A DNA stretch of 43,519 bases from Richelia sp. CSU_2_1 (GCA_012034575.1 JAAUPF010000041.1:1-43519), one strand, 5' to 3'. Positions 17,582-26,684 are shown, numbered from the stretch's first letter. Made by a program: numbers and translations. The notes: generated by a model from the letters alone, not told the origin.

Positions 17582-17863
17582 TTAACGCATCGGATCGCGG
17601 TAGCGCGTTGGTTCATCCTTGCGGAATAGATTCGCTAACCCGAGGATGCCCAACAAACCTAACGCACCCCAATGATTGTTGTCCCGCTTGCTTTCTTGAA
17701 AAGGGGTTCGATCGAGAATCACTCGATTAGAATCAGTATTGTTTTGTGCCGGAGCCGAGTTAGTTTGAGCCTCAGCAGGTAAAGCTGATGGTAAAATAGT
17801 TAAACTCAAAGCCAACAGGCTAGCGCCAGCAAATTTAGATACAATAGAACGCTTGACTTGCAC
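17582..17863 (-). CDS. Small secreted WGxxGxxG-type protein
   Basis: The 93-residue protein has a signal peptide (KFAGASLLALSLTILPSALPAEA, cut near AEA/QT). A short Asn/Gln/Ser linker precedes the C-terminal motif WGALGLLGILGLANLFRKDE. Trp-Gly-x-x-Gly-x-x-Gly followed by a hydrophobic run and basic residues is the signature of the small WGxxGxxG family, probably a C-terminal membrane anchor or sorting tail. The function is unknown. It stands alone and converges on ppgK. Confidence 0.75.
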   Translation of the reverse strand: MQVKRSIVSKFAGASLLALSLTILPSALPAEAQTNSAPAQNNTDSNRVILDRTPFQESKRDNNHWGALGLLGILGLANLFRKDEPTRYRDPMR

Positions 17864-18011
17864 GATCGGTCTCCAAATATCAGCAGTTACTCTCTCAAAC
17901 TAATCCAGTTGTCACCGCGATTGCATCAATCGATCGACATAAACTCAATTCTCTCTCTCCTCTTGCTTTTGAGAGAGTTGACAGTCGATAGTTGACCTGG
18001 GACAGTTGTTT

Positions 18012-18093
18012 GGGAGTTTTGAGTTTTGAATGCGTGAGTTTTGAGTATTGACAGTTGTTTATTCAAAACTGGTAACTTAAAACTTAGAACTCC
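18012..18093. repeat. Dispersed GGAGTTTTGAGT..AGAACTCC repeat, longer copy
   Basis: Variant of the element at 7681-7740 with an internal duplication of GAGTTTTGA. It is flanked by heptamer remnants (17980, 18155) and a pyrimidine-rich run. These repeats occupy most of the 376-base gap upstream of hisC. Confidence 0.6.
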
Positions 18094-18239
18094 CCCTCTT
18101 CCTTCTTCCTTCTTCCTTCCACTTATCTGCGTTTATCCGCCTTTATCTGCGGTTGCAAGTTGATAGTTGACAACAGTAAAAAACCTAGTTCGATCGAAGT
18201 GCATCCAAGACTGTAAAATCAAAAACACTAAATAATACC

Positions 18240-19443
18240 ATGCTACCATTTATCCGAAAAGACTTAGCCGAACTTACCGCCTACACTCCCCATCCGGGAG
18301 GGGCATCAGGAGAACCCGCACGATCGGAAATCATTCTCGATCGACTCGATACTAACGAATGTCCCTACGATTTGCCAGCAGAATTAAAACAAAAACTAGC
18401 TTGGAATTACCAGCAGCTAATTGAAACAAACCGCTATCCCGACGGAGGCCACGCAGCCCTCAAAAGCGCGATCGCCGAATACGCCAACGAATCCCTCGAT
18501 ATCCCCCCCCTTAGCAAGGGGGGGTTAGGGGGGATTAAAAGAGCTAAAGCAGACCCTTACAGCGGACAATATATCTGTCGGCAACGGTTCCGACGAATTA
18601 ATTCGATCGCTCTTAATTGCTACTTGCTTGGGCGGCCAAGGTTCCATCTTCGTCGCCAATCCAACCTTTTCCATGTATGCAATTATTGCCCAAACCCTCG
18701 GAATTCCAGTTGTCAGCGCGAGGCGAAAAGAGGATAATTTTGAGATAGATATCGAGGCAGCAACAAGGGCGATCCTCTCCGAGGGCTGCGCTAACGAACA
18801 AACATCTAATCCCCCCGTGCGCGCCGTATTCGTCGTCCATCCCAACTCCCCCACAGCCAATGCTTTAACAGCAGCAGAAATAGAATGGCTGTCAAATTTA
18901 CCGTCAGAAATATTAGTAGTAATTGACGAAGCCTATTTTGAATTCAGCCAAAATACCCTAGCAGACAAACTGCCGCAACACCCGAATTGGATAATTTTGC
19001 GAACATTCTCCAAAGCATTTCGCTTGGCATCAATGAGAGTCGGATACGCGATCGCCCATCCCGAACTCGCAGCCGCCTTAGAAAAAATCCGCCTTCCCTA
19101 CAACCTGCCCAGTTTCTCCCAAATCGCAGCCGAATTTGCCCTAGCCCAGCGGCAATTATTGCTAGCAACAATTCCCCAAACCATAGCAGAAAGAGCAAAG
19201 TTAATTGCAGCGCTTACTCCGATGCAAAAGTTGCAAATCTGGCAGAGTGCGGCTAACTTTATTTACCTGCGAGTCAAAGCCAGCGATAGTGAAGCAGCGG
19301 AACGAGAACACACACAGATCGTGCAGCAATTAAAAGCCAAAGGAACTTTAATTAGACATACGGGGGGAGGTTTGCGAATTACCGTCGGAAGTCCCGAGGA
19401 AAATCAGCGCACGGTCGATCGACTAGGAGAAATTGTAGAGTGA
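18240..19443 (+). pseudogene. hisC: Histidinol-phosphate aminotransferase, interrupted by a small repeat and frameshift
   Basis: HisC is the PLP enzyme of histidine synthesis. The N-terminal part reads from 18240 ([49 protein letters not shown]). The rest is in another frame from about 18560: [38 protein letters not shown] and the PLP-lysine segment [16 protein letters not shown]. Between them is a C8-TTAGCAA-G7-TTA-G6 tract (18503-18533). Dropping one G from the tract rejoins both frames as one protein of about 400 residues containing an extra [10 protein letters not shown] peptide. As read it is broken. Either the repeat inserted in frame and one base is miscalled, or the gene is truly dead. 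Confidence 0.9.
18503..18533 (+). repeat. C-tract/G-tract mini-repeat inside hisC
   Basis: CCCCCCCC-TTAGCAA-GGGGGGG-TTA-GGGGGG encodes [10 protein letters not shown] when read in the hisC frame, a peptide typical of this cyanobacterial dispersed element. The repeat lies where HisC proteins have a variable loop before [10 protein letters not shown]. Confidence 0.8.
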
Positions 19444-19541
19444 ACTACCTACACTAAGTCGAAGCGACTATAGTATAGGCTTCTAACATCATGGGGGAAT
19501 GCCTGAGAACGGACTTGCGTCCCAACTTTGGTCTTACTTCC

Positions 19542-20432
19542 CTACCGCCTTCTGCCACTTCCAAAAGAACGATTGCGACTCGGTTGGCGGGAGGCCCCGC
19601 CGCTGCCAAAACTCGGCTGGCGCTTGTATCGATCTTGGCGCGGCTGCTGCGATCGCCTCAAGGTATTGCCACCGTAACCCGAACCGGTCGATCGATTGGC
19701 ATTTGGCGGTACTGGGCGGCGAACTGCTGGCGGGTTGTTGTATGCGGGCGATCGCAACCTGCCCGTCGTCCTCAAAGTTTGGCGGTTTCTCACCGCAGGG
19801 GGCGGCGCTTGGTAGCGGGTTTGATACTGCTGGACTGCTTGACCGTAAGTATTGCCGTATCCGCCGTATCCCGTCATAATTCCACCCGGCTGATACATTG
19901 GTGGCACGTAATACCTGGGCGAAAAGAGCAAACTGCCGATCGCCTGACCGGCCACAGCCCCTGCAAACGGTGCCCAGAAGCCTGATTGCTGGCGAACCAC
20001 CACTGTTTGAGGCTGACCGGTTTGAGGGTTGGTGACAGTTTCGGTAACGTTGTGCACGTATTCAATTTTAAAATCTTCGGTCAAATGCAAAACCGCTTTT
20101 CCGCCATCCAAACTTAGATAACTTTTCTTCCCGGCCGCTATTTCTTCGTCTGTTAAACGAGCCATTTGCAAGTCCGTTGTCCGGTAAACTGGCGAACTTC
20201 CGGGAGGTGTATTCAGCAGCATCAAACTGTATTCGCCACCTGCATCATCATAGGTAGCTTGCTGTACGGGATATTGACCTTGAGCTAAGTTATTATTCGG
20301 TCTGCTATTCGGTGCGGGACGCACGGTATTAACATTTTGATTTGGCGGCGGTACGGTTTCGGAGGAACCGCAGGCTATTGCCGTAAAACACAAGCTAAAA
20401 ACCATTAAAAGAAGTGTCAATTTTCGCAGCAT
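19542..20432 (-). CDS. Putative lipoprotein with Arg/Ser/Gly-rich tail
   Basis: The 296-residue protein begins MLRKLTLLLMVFSLCFTAIACGSS, a lipoprotein signal with the lipobox Cys at 21. Residues ~60-150 form a conserved-looking domain (GGEYSLMLLNTPPGSSPVYRTTDLQMARL, LSLDGGKAVLHLTEDFKIEYVHNV). Then comes a Gly/Ala-rich hydrophobic stretch (FWAPFAGAVAGQAIGSLLFSPRYY). The last ~100 residues are low-complexity, rich in Tyr, Gln, Pro, Arg, Ser and Gly. It is likely anchored to a membrane facing the periplasm. The function is unknown. Long antisense open frames over the tail are composition artefacts. Confidence 0.75.
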   Translation of the reverse strand: MLRKLTLLLMVFSLCFTAIACGSSETVPPPNQNVNTVRPAPNSRPNNNLAQGQYPVQQATYDDAGGEYSLMLLNTPPGSSPVYRTTDLQMARLTDEEIAAGKKSYLSLDGGKAVLHLTEDFKIEYVHNVTETVTNPQTGQPQTVVVRQQSGFWAPFAGAVAGQAIGSLLFSPRYYVPPMYQPGGIMTGYGGYGNTYGQAVQQYQTRYQAPPPAVRNRQTLRTTGRLRSPAYNNPPAVRRPVPPNANRSTGSGYGGNTLRRSQQPRQDRYKRQPSFGSGGASRQPSRNRSFGSGRRR

Positions 20433-20439
20433 AAAAATT

Positions 20440-20573
20440 CATTGGTAATCGGTAATTGGTAATCGGTAATTGGCAATCGGTAATTGGTAATCGGTAATTG
20501 GCAATTGGTAATTGGTACAACCATCGACTGTCAACTGTCAACTGTCAACTGTCAACTGTCAACTATCAACTGT
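20440..20573. repeat. TAATTGG/TAATCGG and CTGTCAA heptamer repeats
   Basis: About ten TAAT(T/C)GG units (20440-20517) are followed after a short spacer by six CTGTCAA units (20526-20573). They fill the gap between two minus-strand genes and end at the stop of the next gene. Confidence 0.9.
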
Positions 20574-20578
20574 TTTCC

Positions 20579-21184
20579 TTAGAGGGGAATGAGTTCGGGG
20601 AAATTGAGCAATACTTGCTCGTTGGTGAGTTCATCTCCCAACTGTGCGGGAGAAAAATGCACTTGAATAGCGCGGAGCTTTTGTTGGTAGTGTAAATTAA
20701 TCAGTGCTTTCAAACCTACTTTCAGCGCGCTGATGTTGGCTAAGTCAGTTTCTAGTGCCGGAACTTCGCCTTCAAAAGCAACCGCAAGCATCACAATGGC
20801 ATTTCTCGTTACGGGCAAAGATAGCGGGGACTTTCGATCGTCAACTTCCGTGCTGTATTGAGGCTCCCCGAGGTAGCGTTCGGCAGAATCAGTAAAAATT
20901 TCATCTACATAATCGCCAGCTTCGCCTTCATTCCAAAAAACATCCCCTTCATTGGCGGCTGATTGCCAGTAATTGTCGTACTGCAACAAGTGATTGCAAA
21001 CTTCTACCAGGCCTTCTCCTAAAACTTGTATATCGCCATCAGCATCGATCGCACTTCTGGCAGTGCGGTTGAGAACTCCCAATAACGGTGCTACTTCTTC
21101 GCCTGCTAGGTGGACGAACAAGCGACAAACTACGAATCTAGTTTTACCTGTAAATTGACTAAAACGATCGCGCCAAGAGTTCAT
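20579..21184 (-). CDS. Cyanobacterial protein with DUF1517-like C-terminus
   Basis: The 201-residue soluble protein has an N-terminal half with RFSQFTGKTRFVVCRLFVHLAGEEVAPLLGVLNRTARSAIDADGD and an acidic middle. The C-terminal ~75 residues (RNAIVMLAVAFEGEVPALETDLANISALKVGLKALINLHYQQKLRAIQVHFSPAQLGDELTNEQVLLNFPEL) resemble the end of DUF1517 proteins, where a strand similar to AIQVHFSPA precedes the C-terminus. The function is unknown. The next gene upstream on this strand ends in its own terminator, so this gene is probably transcribed separately. Confidence 0.65.
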   Translation of the reverse strand: MNSWRDRFSQFTGKTRFVVCRLFVHLAGEEVAPLLGVLNRTARSAIDADGDIQVLGEGLVEVCNHLLQYDNYWQSAANEGDVFWNEGEAGDYVDEIFTDSAERYLGEPQYSTEVDDRKSPLSLPVTRNAIVMLAVAFEGEVPALETDLANISALKVGLKALINLHYQQKLRAIQVHFSPAQLGDELTNEQVLLNFPELIPL

Positions 21185-21386
21185 GATCTAGATCTTTAGT
21201 TATATTTTTCAAGGCTATTATATTTTATACTGTACCAGGATAGTGGAACAGTTGCCGTCTACCTTCAGGTCGATCGCGCGATCGAACTCAAAAATCTCCG
21301 ATCGAGTCCGGTAAATTGTTGGCAATACTTCGATCGGGGCGGGTTTAATAAATATTGAATTGTTTTTGAGATTAAAACCAACCCCT

Positions 21387-21438
21387 AAAAAATGTTTGAG
21401 GTTAGCAGTTGCACTCGATGCGCGCAACTGCTAACCTC
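21387..21438 (-). terminator. Intrinsic terminator of the preceding minus-strand gene
   Basis: Perfect 14-base arms GAGGTTAGCAGTTG (21398-21411) and CAACTGCTAACCTC (21425-21438) enclose 13 bases. Read on the minus strand the stem is followed by AAACATTTTTT. It lies 22 bases after the stop at 21460. Confidence 0.75.
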
Positions 21439-21459
21439 ACAAACAGAAATTTGATTTAA

Positions 21460-22011
21460 TTATTTTGCGATCGCCGATCCTGGAATTGCATCGCCAACTT
21501 CAACGGCGGGCAAATCCAGTTCACCGCCGGGGGCTTCCGGGTGTTCCCGGACAACTGCGACGGTTGCTACTGCTTCAGCTACGGGCGCGCTAGGCTCGAC
21601 AACTGCACCAGCAGCCAAATCGATCGCGGCGGGAACTTCAGCAGGTTCGGAAACGGCTGCACCAGCACTAGGCTCAACTGTTTCTTCAAAAACTTCAAAA
21701 TTATCGCTCATTGCATCGCAAGCAGCTTTAGCTTTCTTACCAGCGCGATAGCTCATGTACGCAGCGCCACCACCCAAAGCACCGGCCAAACCCAGGAAAC
21801 CGAGGGCTGCTGCTTTGTAGAAGCACGATGATTGCCAAGGATTCGCACTATCCGAGCCGCCGGAACCGACGGCAGTTGTGCCCGAACCAGATTGAGCAGC
21901 CTTAGACTTACCGAACGAGCAGGTGTAAGCAGATGCGGGGTCAGCAAATGCGATGCCGCCGGAGATGGCGACTGCAGAAACAATGCCAGCCAACACTTGA
22001 AACTTTTTCAT
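21460..22011 (-). CDS. Secreted/membrane Ala-rich acidic protein, unknown function
   Basis: An open frame extends to 22047, but ATG 22011 gives a proper signal peptide (MKKFQVLAGIVSAVAISGGIAFADPASA, cut near ASA/YT). The mature part has Cys residues (YTCSFGKSK, SSCFYKAA), a hydrophobic Gly/Ala segment around residues 78-100 (AALGFLGLAGALGGGAAYMSY) followed by basic RAGKKAK, and an acidic Ala/Val/Pro/Glu-rich tail. It is probably anchored in a membrane with an extended tail. I recognise no domain. It is divergent from rfbB across a 369-base spacer (22012-22380) where no clear motif stands out. Confidence 0.7.
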   Translation of the reverse strand: MKKFQVLAGIVSAVAISGGIAFADPASAYTCSFGKSKAAQSGSGTTAVGSGGSDSANPWQSSCFYKAAALGFLGLAGALGGGAAYMSYRAGKKAKAACDAMSDNFEVFEETVEPSAGAAVSEPAEVPAAIDLAAGAVVEPSAPVAEAVATVAVVREHPEAPGGELDLPAVEVGDAIPGSAIAK

Positions 22012-22380
22012 CTGTGCTCTGGAGCTGTAAAGGACAATTAACAACACAATTTAACAGTTCCCCCAAAATCCATCAACCCGGCACGCCCAGCCAGCGGCAA
22101 ATCGATCGCCCGCCCGACGGCCGCTAAAATAGATTTACGCTGGCGATCGACCTTTAAAACTTCGCCGCTCAAAATTTGGCATCCGGTGTTTGCAAGCTTT
22201 CTGACAAACTATCCCTTATCGCTTGGTCTCGCGCGGGCCCAGCAGTCCGACGGGCAACAATTAGCAAATTCTATGTAATACCTCGGAAATTTTAATTTTG
22301 GGGTGGCAAACAGTTGGTAGCGTAACAATTTTAAGGCTAGTCTGGAAAAGACTTAAATTACTGAAAAAACAATCATTTTT

Positions 22381-23490
22381 ATGGCTGACAGCGGAAATCA
22401 AAGCATTGAGCGATCGCCGAAGCGGTTGTTAGTTACCGGAGGAGCTGGATTTATCGGCTCGAATTTTGTGCATCACTGGTGCAGCAGTTATCCTGGCGAT
22501 CTGGTGGTGGTACTCGACGCTTTAACCTATGCCGGCAACAGGCAAACTCTGACAAGTTGGGAAGGAAAAGATAATTTTCGGTTCGTTCAAGGGGATATTT
22601 GCGATCGAGCTTTGGTTGACAAGTTGCTTGCAGAAGAAAACATCAACACCGTCGCCCATTTCGCCGCCGAATCCCACGTTGACAGGTCAATTTTAGGGCC
22701 CGGTGCCTTCGTCCAAACCAATGTAGTCGGAACTTTCACCCTACTAGAAGCCTTCCGCAAACATTGGGAAACAGTTAGCGAATTATCTCTGAAATCGCAA
22801 ATGCGTTTTCTTCATGTTTCTACTGACGAAGTTTACGGCAGTCTCGGCCCGGAAGATCCGGCATTTACTGAAACAACTGCCTACGCACCGAACAGCCCTT
22901 ATTCAGCTTCCAAGGCCGGCAGCGATCACCTCGCCCGCGCCTATTTTCATACCTATGGCGTCCCGACAATTATTACCAATTGCTCTAACAATTACGGCCC
23001 CTATCACTTCCCAGAAAAGCTGATTCCGTTAATGTGCATCAATATGTTGTTGGGCAAGCCTCTCCCGGTTTACGGTGACGGTCAAAACGTCCGAGATTGG
23101 CTGTTTGTTCTCGATCACTGCCGCGCTTTAGATGCAGTTATTCACCGCGGCCAGCCGGGAGAAACTTACAATGTCGGCGGCAACAATGAGGTCAAAAATA
23201 TCGATCTAGTCAAGATGCTGTGCCAGTTAATGGATGAATTGGCATCGGATTTGCCCGCGCGTCCCTGCGAGAAATTGATAACTTTCGTGAAAGATCGACC
23301 GGGGCACGATCGGCGTTATGCAATTGATGCGACTAAGATTAAAACCGATTTGGGTTGGACTCCTTCGGTAACAGTTGAAGAGGGTTTGCGGCGCACGGTG
23401 GAATGGTATTTAGCTAATCGGGAATGGTGGGAACCGCTACTTTCGGAAGAATATCAAACTTATTACCGAAAAGTTTACGCTTATCAGTAG
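22381..23490 (+). CDS. rfbB: dTDP-glucose 4,6-dehydratase
   Basis: The enzyme converts dTDP-glucose to dTDP-4-keto-6-deoxyglucose on the route to dTDP-rhamnose and related sugars of surface polysaccharides. At 369 residues it is a normal-length extended SDR. It shows the NAD motif [11 protein letters not shown] near residue 20, [21 protein letters not shown] with the catalytic Asp-Glu pair, and [11 protein letters not shown] with Tyr and Lys. [26 protein letters not shown] and [14 protein letters not shown] are further family motifs. The exosortase set starts 119 bases downstream on the same strand, after a repeat, which fits an exopolysaccharide context. Confidence 0.95.
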   Translation: MADSGNQSIERSPKRLLVTGGAGFIGSNFVHHWCSSYPGDLVVVLDALTYAGNRQTLTSWEGKDNFRFVQGDICDRALVDKLLAEENINTVAHFAAESHVDRSILGPGAFVQTNVVGTFTLLEAFRKHWETVSELSLKSQMRFLHVSTDEVYGSLGPEDPAFTETTAYAPNSPYSASKAGSDHLARAYFHTYGVPTIITNCSNNYGPYHFPEKLIPLMCINMLLGKPLPVYGDGQNVRDWLFVLDHCRALDAVIHRGQPGETYNVGGNNEVKNIDLVKMLCQLMDELASDLPARPCEKLITFVKDRPGHDRRYAIDATKIKTDLGWTPSVTVEEGLRRTVEWYLANREWWEPLLSEEYQTYYRKVYAYQ

Positions 23491-23495
23491 TGGTA

Positions 23496-23542
23496 ATGGG
23501 TGATTGGTAATTGGTAATTGGTAAGGTGCGCTGCGGCGCACC
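23496..23542. repeat. Heptamers plus variant GGTGCGC palindrome
   Basis: Four TGGTAAT-type heptamers run into GGTGCGCTGCGGCGCACC (23525-23542), a degenerate copy of the GGTGCGCAGTGCGCACC family. It lies between rfbB and the exosortase gene. Confidence 0.7.
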
Positions 23543-23609
23543 CGACAAATAAACTGCATACGAGCCGATTCATTTAGGAAGCTTCTACTGGTGAAGGAGT
23601 AAATAAGAA

Positions 23610-24446
23610 ATGACGGAAATTAACTGGTTCAAACAATTACAAGAACCTAAATACTGGCTGCTAGGTATAGCAGCAGGTTCGATCGCCCTGCACCTGACTC
23701 TAATTTCTCGAACCGAAAATACCGATCTGTTCGGCACGATGTTGCTGTTTTGGGGAGTCGTAGCATTTCTCATTTGGGAAAGGCACGAATCCCTAAATTT
23801 AGAAAGCGGGGTTTTTGGCAGTTGTTTGGGTGCTACATTAATTGCTTTTATCCTGCTCAAAAGTTCCTCAATCTCGGGATACGATTTTTTTCTGAGGCTG
23901 TCGCCTTTCTTGTTTGGAGTCAGTCTGGCAATGCTGGCTTCGGGAACCAAAGGACTGAAACAATACTGGCAAGAATTGCTGATTCTTGCCTACACGGCTA
24001 TCCCTCCCGGCGCGATCGGAGTATTTGTTGATGTAGCCAAATTAACGGCTAAATTTTCGGCTTTTCTCTTGCACTATTTAGGCTTTGAAGTGGTGCGCCA
24101 AGGAGTTTATTTGATGCTGCCCAAGGGAACTGTGGAAGTATATCACGGCTGTTCTGGCGTCAATGCTATTTTGCAATTATTAGGACTGGCTGTGGTATTT
24201 TTGTTAATGTTCCCTACAACATTAGGGCAGAAAATTATAGTGCCGATCGCCGCAGTAATTATTGCATTTGTAGTAAATGCAGCGCGAGTGGGGTTGATGG
24301 CGGTACTGGTATCTCTATCGCAGCCGGAAGCATTTAAATACTGGCACGAAGGTAACGGTTCGGTTATCTTTTCGATGATTTCTGTAACAATTTTTGGGAT
24401 ATTCTGTTGGTTTGCCATCTTGAAAAACGAACCGCAAAAAACCTAA
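23610..24446 (+). CDS. crtA: Cyanoexosortase A
   Basis: Exosortases are integral-membrane transpeptidase-like enzymes that process PEP-CTERM proteins linked to exopolysaccharide. This 278-residue protein is mostly hydrophobic helices. The three catalytic residues fit: Cys181 in VYHGCSGVNAILQLLGLAVVFLLMFP, Arg226 in VVNAARVGLMAVL, and His246 in YWHEGNGSVIF. A good Shine-Dalgarno (GAAGGAG) precedes ATG 23610 by ten bases. The next two genes encode partners typical of the cyanoexosortase A system. A PEP-CTERM substrate candidate lies at 30721-31361. Confidence 0.9.
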   Translation: MTEINWFKQLQEPKYWLLGIAAGSIALHLTLISRTENTDLFGTMLLFWGVVAFLIWERHESLNLESGVFGSCLGATLIAFILLKSSSISGYDFFLRLSPFLFGVSLAMLASGTKGLKQYWQELLILAYTAIPPGAIGVFVDVAKLTAKFSAFLLHYLGFEVVRQGVYLMLPKGTVEVYHGCSGVNAILQLLGLAVVFLLMFPTTLGQKIIVPIAAVIIAFVVNAARVGLMAVLVSLSQPEAFKYWHEGNGSVIFSMISVTIFGIFCWFAILKNEPQKT

Positions 24447-24485
24447 AACCTCAGGGTCTTACATTTAATCAGGTGGAATTACTTA

Positions 24486-25148
24486 ATGGCTATTACTCAT
24501 TGGAAACCAATTAGAATTTCCTTGTTAGCGGTTACTTTGGTAGGAGTTTTTTTAGCAGCCGGGAAATCGATTTTATATCCAAATTCTGGCAGCAACACAA
24601 CAGTAGAGTACAACTTTCCCGAGTCCGTACCTCTTGCCGATTGGCAAATGGTGGATAGCGTACCGCTGAAAATTGCCGAGACTTCTCAGGTGAAAACGGG
24701 CAGAAAGTATCGATATACAAAAAATAGCATTCCTCTGGAAGTAGAAATGCGCTACGTACTCGGGACTAACGGAGATGTGGCAAGTATGATGAAAGGACAT
24801 ACTATTCTTAAGTCATCTCCTGGTAAACTAGCAGTGGCAAATATTCCGGGTGTTGGCTATCACGGGGTTTTGCAGCAGCAAAACCGACTTTATTTGAGTT
24901 CCTGCATCAATCCGCGCGGCGGTTCCACCGTCGATGCCGAACAGTTTAGATACAATCGCAATACTCAAGATTTGCGGTTCGATCGACTCGTGTTTTGGCT
25001 GTTGGGAAAGGGAAATATTCAAGACCAAAGGTGTTTGTGGGCTCAAATGTCTGTTCCTTTGGATCGAACAACTCCGGCAGATGCTAATAAAATTTTAGAG
25101 ACTGCTTGGGTTTCTTGGCATCAGTGGTGGCAGCCGCGATTTCCTTAA
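24486..25148 (+). CDS. Cyanoexosortase A-associated (EpsI-like) protein
   Basis: The 220-residue protein has one N-terminal membrane anchor (ISLLAVTLVGVFLAAGKSILY) and an extracytoplasmic domain with PESVPLADWQMVDSVPL, a region resembling EpsI domains that accompany exosortases. Toward the C-terminus are YLSSCINPRGGSTV and FWLLGKGNIQDQRCLWAQMSVPLD. It starts 39 bases behind crtA, with AGGTGG upstream of ATG. The position and sequence fit the family of proteins always found beside cyanoexosortase A. Its molecular function is not established. Confidence 0.85.
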   Translation: MAITHWKPIRISLLAVTLVGVFLAAGKSILYPNSGSNTTVEYNFPESVPLADWQMVDSVPLKIAETSQVKTGRKYRYTKNSIPLEVEMRYVLGTNGDVASMMKGHTILKSSPGKLAVANIPGVGYHGVLQQQNRLYLSSCINPRGGSTVDAEQFRYNRNTQDLRFDRLVFWLLGKGNIQDQRCLWAQMSVPLDRTTPADANKILETAWVSWHQWWQPRFP

Positions 25149-25244
25149 TCTCGATCGAACTAGATCGAGACAGATATAGCGCTGCAGGTACTTTTTGTTA
25201 GCAATAGATGCGATCGTCAATCGCTCAAAATTCCACAATGTTTG

Positions 25245-25922
25245 ATGAATGATATGCAAAGCGAACAAGGTTTTTCTATATACAGACTGCGCTGGGTGGG
25301 TTACGGTTTGTTACTTCTGTCGTTATTAGATACGATCGCAGTTTTGACACCGCCTCAGTTTCTCAATCCTGTTTGGGAATTGCAGACAATCGGGGCTGTG
25401 GTGGAACGGGTGCCGGTGCCTCTGTTGGGATTGGCGCTGATTTTCTTTGGTGAAGGATTCGATCGCCAGGGATTTGAAGAACTTTTTTTGAAGTTTTTGT
25501 CTTGGCTGTGTTTGCTGCTAGCGCTGGTGTTTTTGTTGATGCTGCCGCTGGGAATTGTTAATACTATTCGGGTAAATAATGATAACAACAAGCAAATAAC
25601 CGATCGGGCAAATCAACAAATAGCTCAATTGCAGCAAGTTGAAGAACGCCTGAACAAAGGAACCCCAGAAGATTTAAAAAATTTGGGGGGAGAACTCGCT
25701 CGTTTGGGAGTACAAACAGACACGCAAAACCCGCAGGAATTGAAAACTCAAATTCTTTCCAGAATTACGCCAGCCAAGGAAAGGTTGCAGGCGCAGAGTC
25801 AAGCCGTGCAGTCAAATCAGCGTATGGCCCTGTTGAAAAATGCTGTAAAGTGGCTGTTAGGGGCTCTGATTTCGGCAGTTTTGTTTTTTACGATGTGGCG
25901 CGGTACTGATTGGGCTCGCTAG
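25245..25922 (+). CDS. hpsJ: HpsJ-like, cyanoexosortase A-associated membrane protein
   Basis: ATG 25245 is preferred to the TTG one codon upstream. The ~225-residue protein has an N-terminal hydrophobic segment (VGYGLLLLSLLDTIAVL), two more (VPVPLLGLALIFFGEGF; FLSWLCLLLALVFLLMLPLGIVN) and a long polar, coiled-coil-like stretch (DNNKQITDRANQQIAQLQQVEERLNKG..). A final membrane helix follows (WLLGALISAVLFFTMW). This layout matches HpsJ proteins, named from the hormogonium polysaccharide secretion locus and also found behind cyanoexosortase A. It closes the crtA set, 96 bases after its neighbour. Confidence 0.8.
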   Translation: MNDMQSEQGFSIYRLRWVGYGLLLLSLLDTIAVLTPPQFLNPVWELQTIGAVVERVPVPLLGLALIFFGEGFDRQGFEELFLKFLSWLCLLLALVFLLMLPLGIVNTIRVNNDNNKQITDRANQQIAQLQQVEERLNKGTPEDLKNLGGELARLGVQTDTQNPQELKTQILSRITPAKERLQAQSQAVQSNQRMALLKNAVKWLLGALISAVLFFTMWRGTDWAR

Positions 25923-25956
25923 TAGTTTTAAATTAGTAATGCGTGCGGCGTGCCTG

Positions 25957-26013
25957 ACCGATAGCAAACCCGAGTTAGTCATTCTACTGCATGGCTAACT
26001 CTGTGCGATCGGT
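25957..26013. other. Long imperfect hairpin after the exosortase set
   Basis: ACCGAT..CA..GAGTTAG-CAT on the left pairs with ATG-CTAACTC..TG..ATCGGT on the right, giving a 20-bp interrupted stem 35 bases after the HpsJ-like stop. No U-run follows. It may mark the operon end. Confidence 0.45.
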
Positions 26014-26072
26014 TAAACAATGGTGAACCATAGAAATCTTACATTCACAAATCGTACATTCACAAAAGATAA

Positions 26073-26089
26073 GGTGCGCAGTGCGCACC
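26073..26089. repeat. GGTGCGCAGTGCGCACC dispersed palindrome
   Basis: Single copy with AAGG..CCCTACA flanks just upstream of the JAMM gene. It underlies the apparent 5' extension of that open frame, which argues for the downstream start. Confidence 0.85.
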
Positions 26090-26122
26090 CTACATCAAGA
26101 AATTTTACACATATCAAATAAA

Positions 26123-26605
26123 ATGCAATCGTCGATCGCACTTTCTAAGGCTCATATTTTATCTATCCGCACTCACGGCGAAAGCACTTATCCAAACGAA
26201 TGTTGCGGCTTGTTGCTCGGTCGAGTTACTGGAGATGTTAAAACTTTAGTAGAAGTTTTGCCAGTGCAAAATGCTTGGGTTTCTGAAGCTGAAGATTGCT
26301 GGCCGGAACAAAAACAGTTGACAGAAAAACGCAGGTATGCTATTGCTCCTGCAGATATGCTGAAGGCGATGAAAGAAGGGCGCGATCGCGCTTTGGAAAT
26401 TATCGGCATTTACCATTCTCACAATGATTGTCCTGCCATTCCCTCAGAGTTCGATCGAGCCGGGGCCTGGTCGCAATATTCCTACATAATCGTCTCAGTT
26501 ATGCAAGGCACTCCAACAGACCTCAACAGTTGGATTCTTGACAGCGAGGGCAACTTTCAAGCAGAGGAAATTCTCACAGTTGCACCGACAGAGATTAAGA
26601 AATAA
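26123..26605 (+). CDS. M67-family JAMM/Mov34 metallopeptidase
   Basis: The frame opens at 26081 inside a repeat. ATG 26123 (MQSSIALSKAHILSIRTHGE) is the sensible start, giving 160 residues. The JAMM zinc site is complete: Glu26 in PNECCG, and HSHNDCPAIPSEFD with His98, His100, Ser108 and Asp111. Prokaryotic JAMM proteins cleave the C-terminus of ubiquitin-like sulfur carriers (ThiS/MoaD-type) or related conjugates. The E1-like MoeB-rhodanese gene follows 79 bases later on the same strand. This recurrent pairing supports a role in sulfur-carrier maturation. No sulfur-carrier gene is present between or beside them. Confidence 0.88.
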   Translation: MQSSIALSKAHILSIRTHGESTYPNECCGLLLGRVTGDVKTLVEVLPVQNAWVSEAEDCWPEQKQLTEKRRYAIAPADMLKAMKEGRDRALEIIGIYHSHNDCPAIPSEFDRAGAWSQYSYIIVSVMQGTPTDLNSWILDSEGNFQAEEILTVAPTEIKK

Positions 26606-26684
26606 TTAGTAAAGATTGCGATCGCGCAAAAATCCGAAAGATTCGGATAGAATAACAATCTAAATCGGCATTAAAAAGGATATC

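Noticed and set aside
19491..19985. Plus-strand open frames opposite the lipoprotein gene
   Set aside because: They are antisense to its Arg/Ser/Gly-rich tail; Cys/Arg-rich composition marks a shadow frame.
21218..21427. Minus-strand 69-residue open frame
   Set aside because: Its start codon lies inside the terminator hairpin at 21387-21438, and it has no recognisable features.
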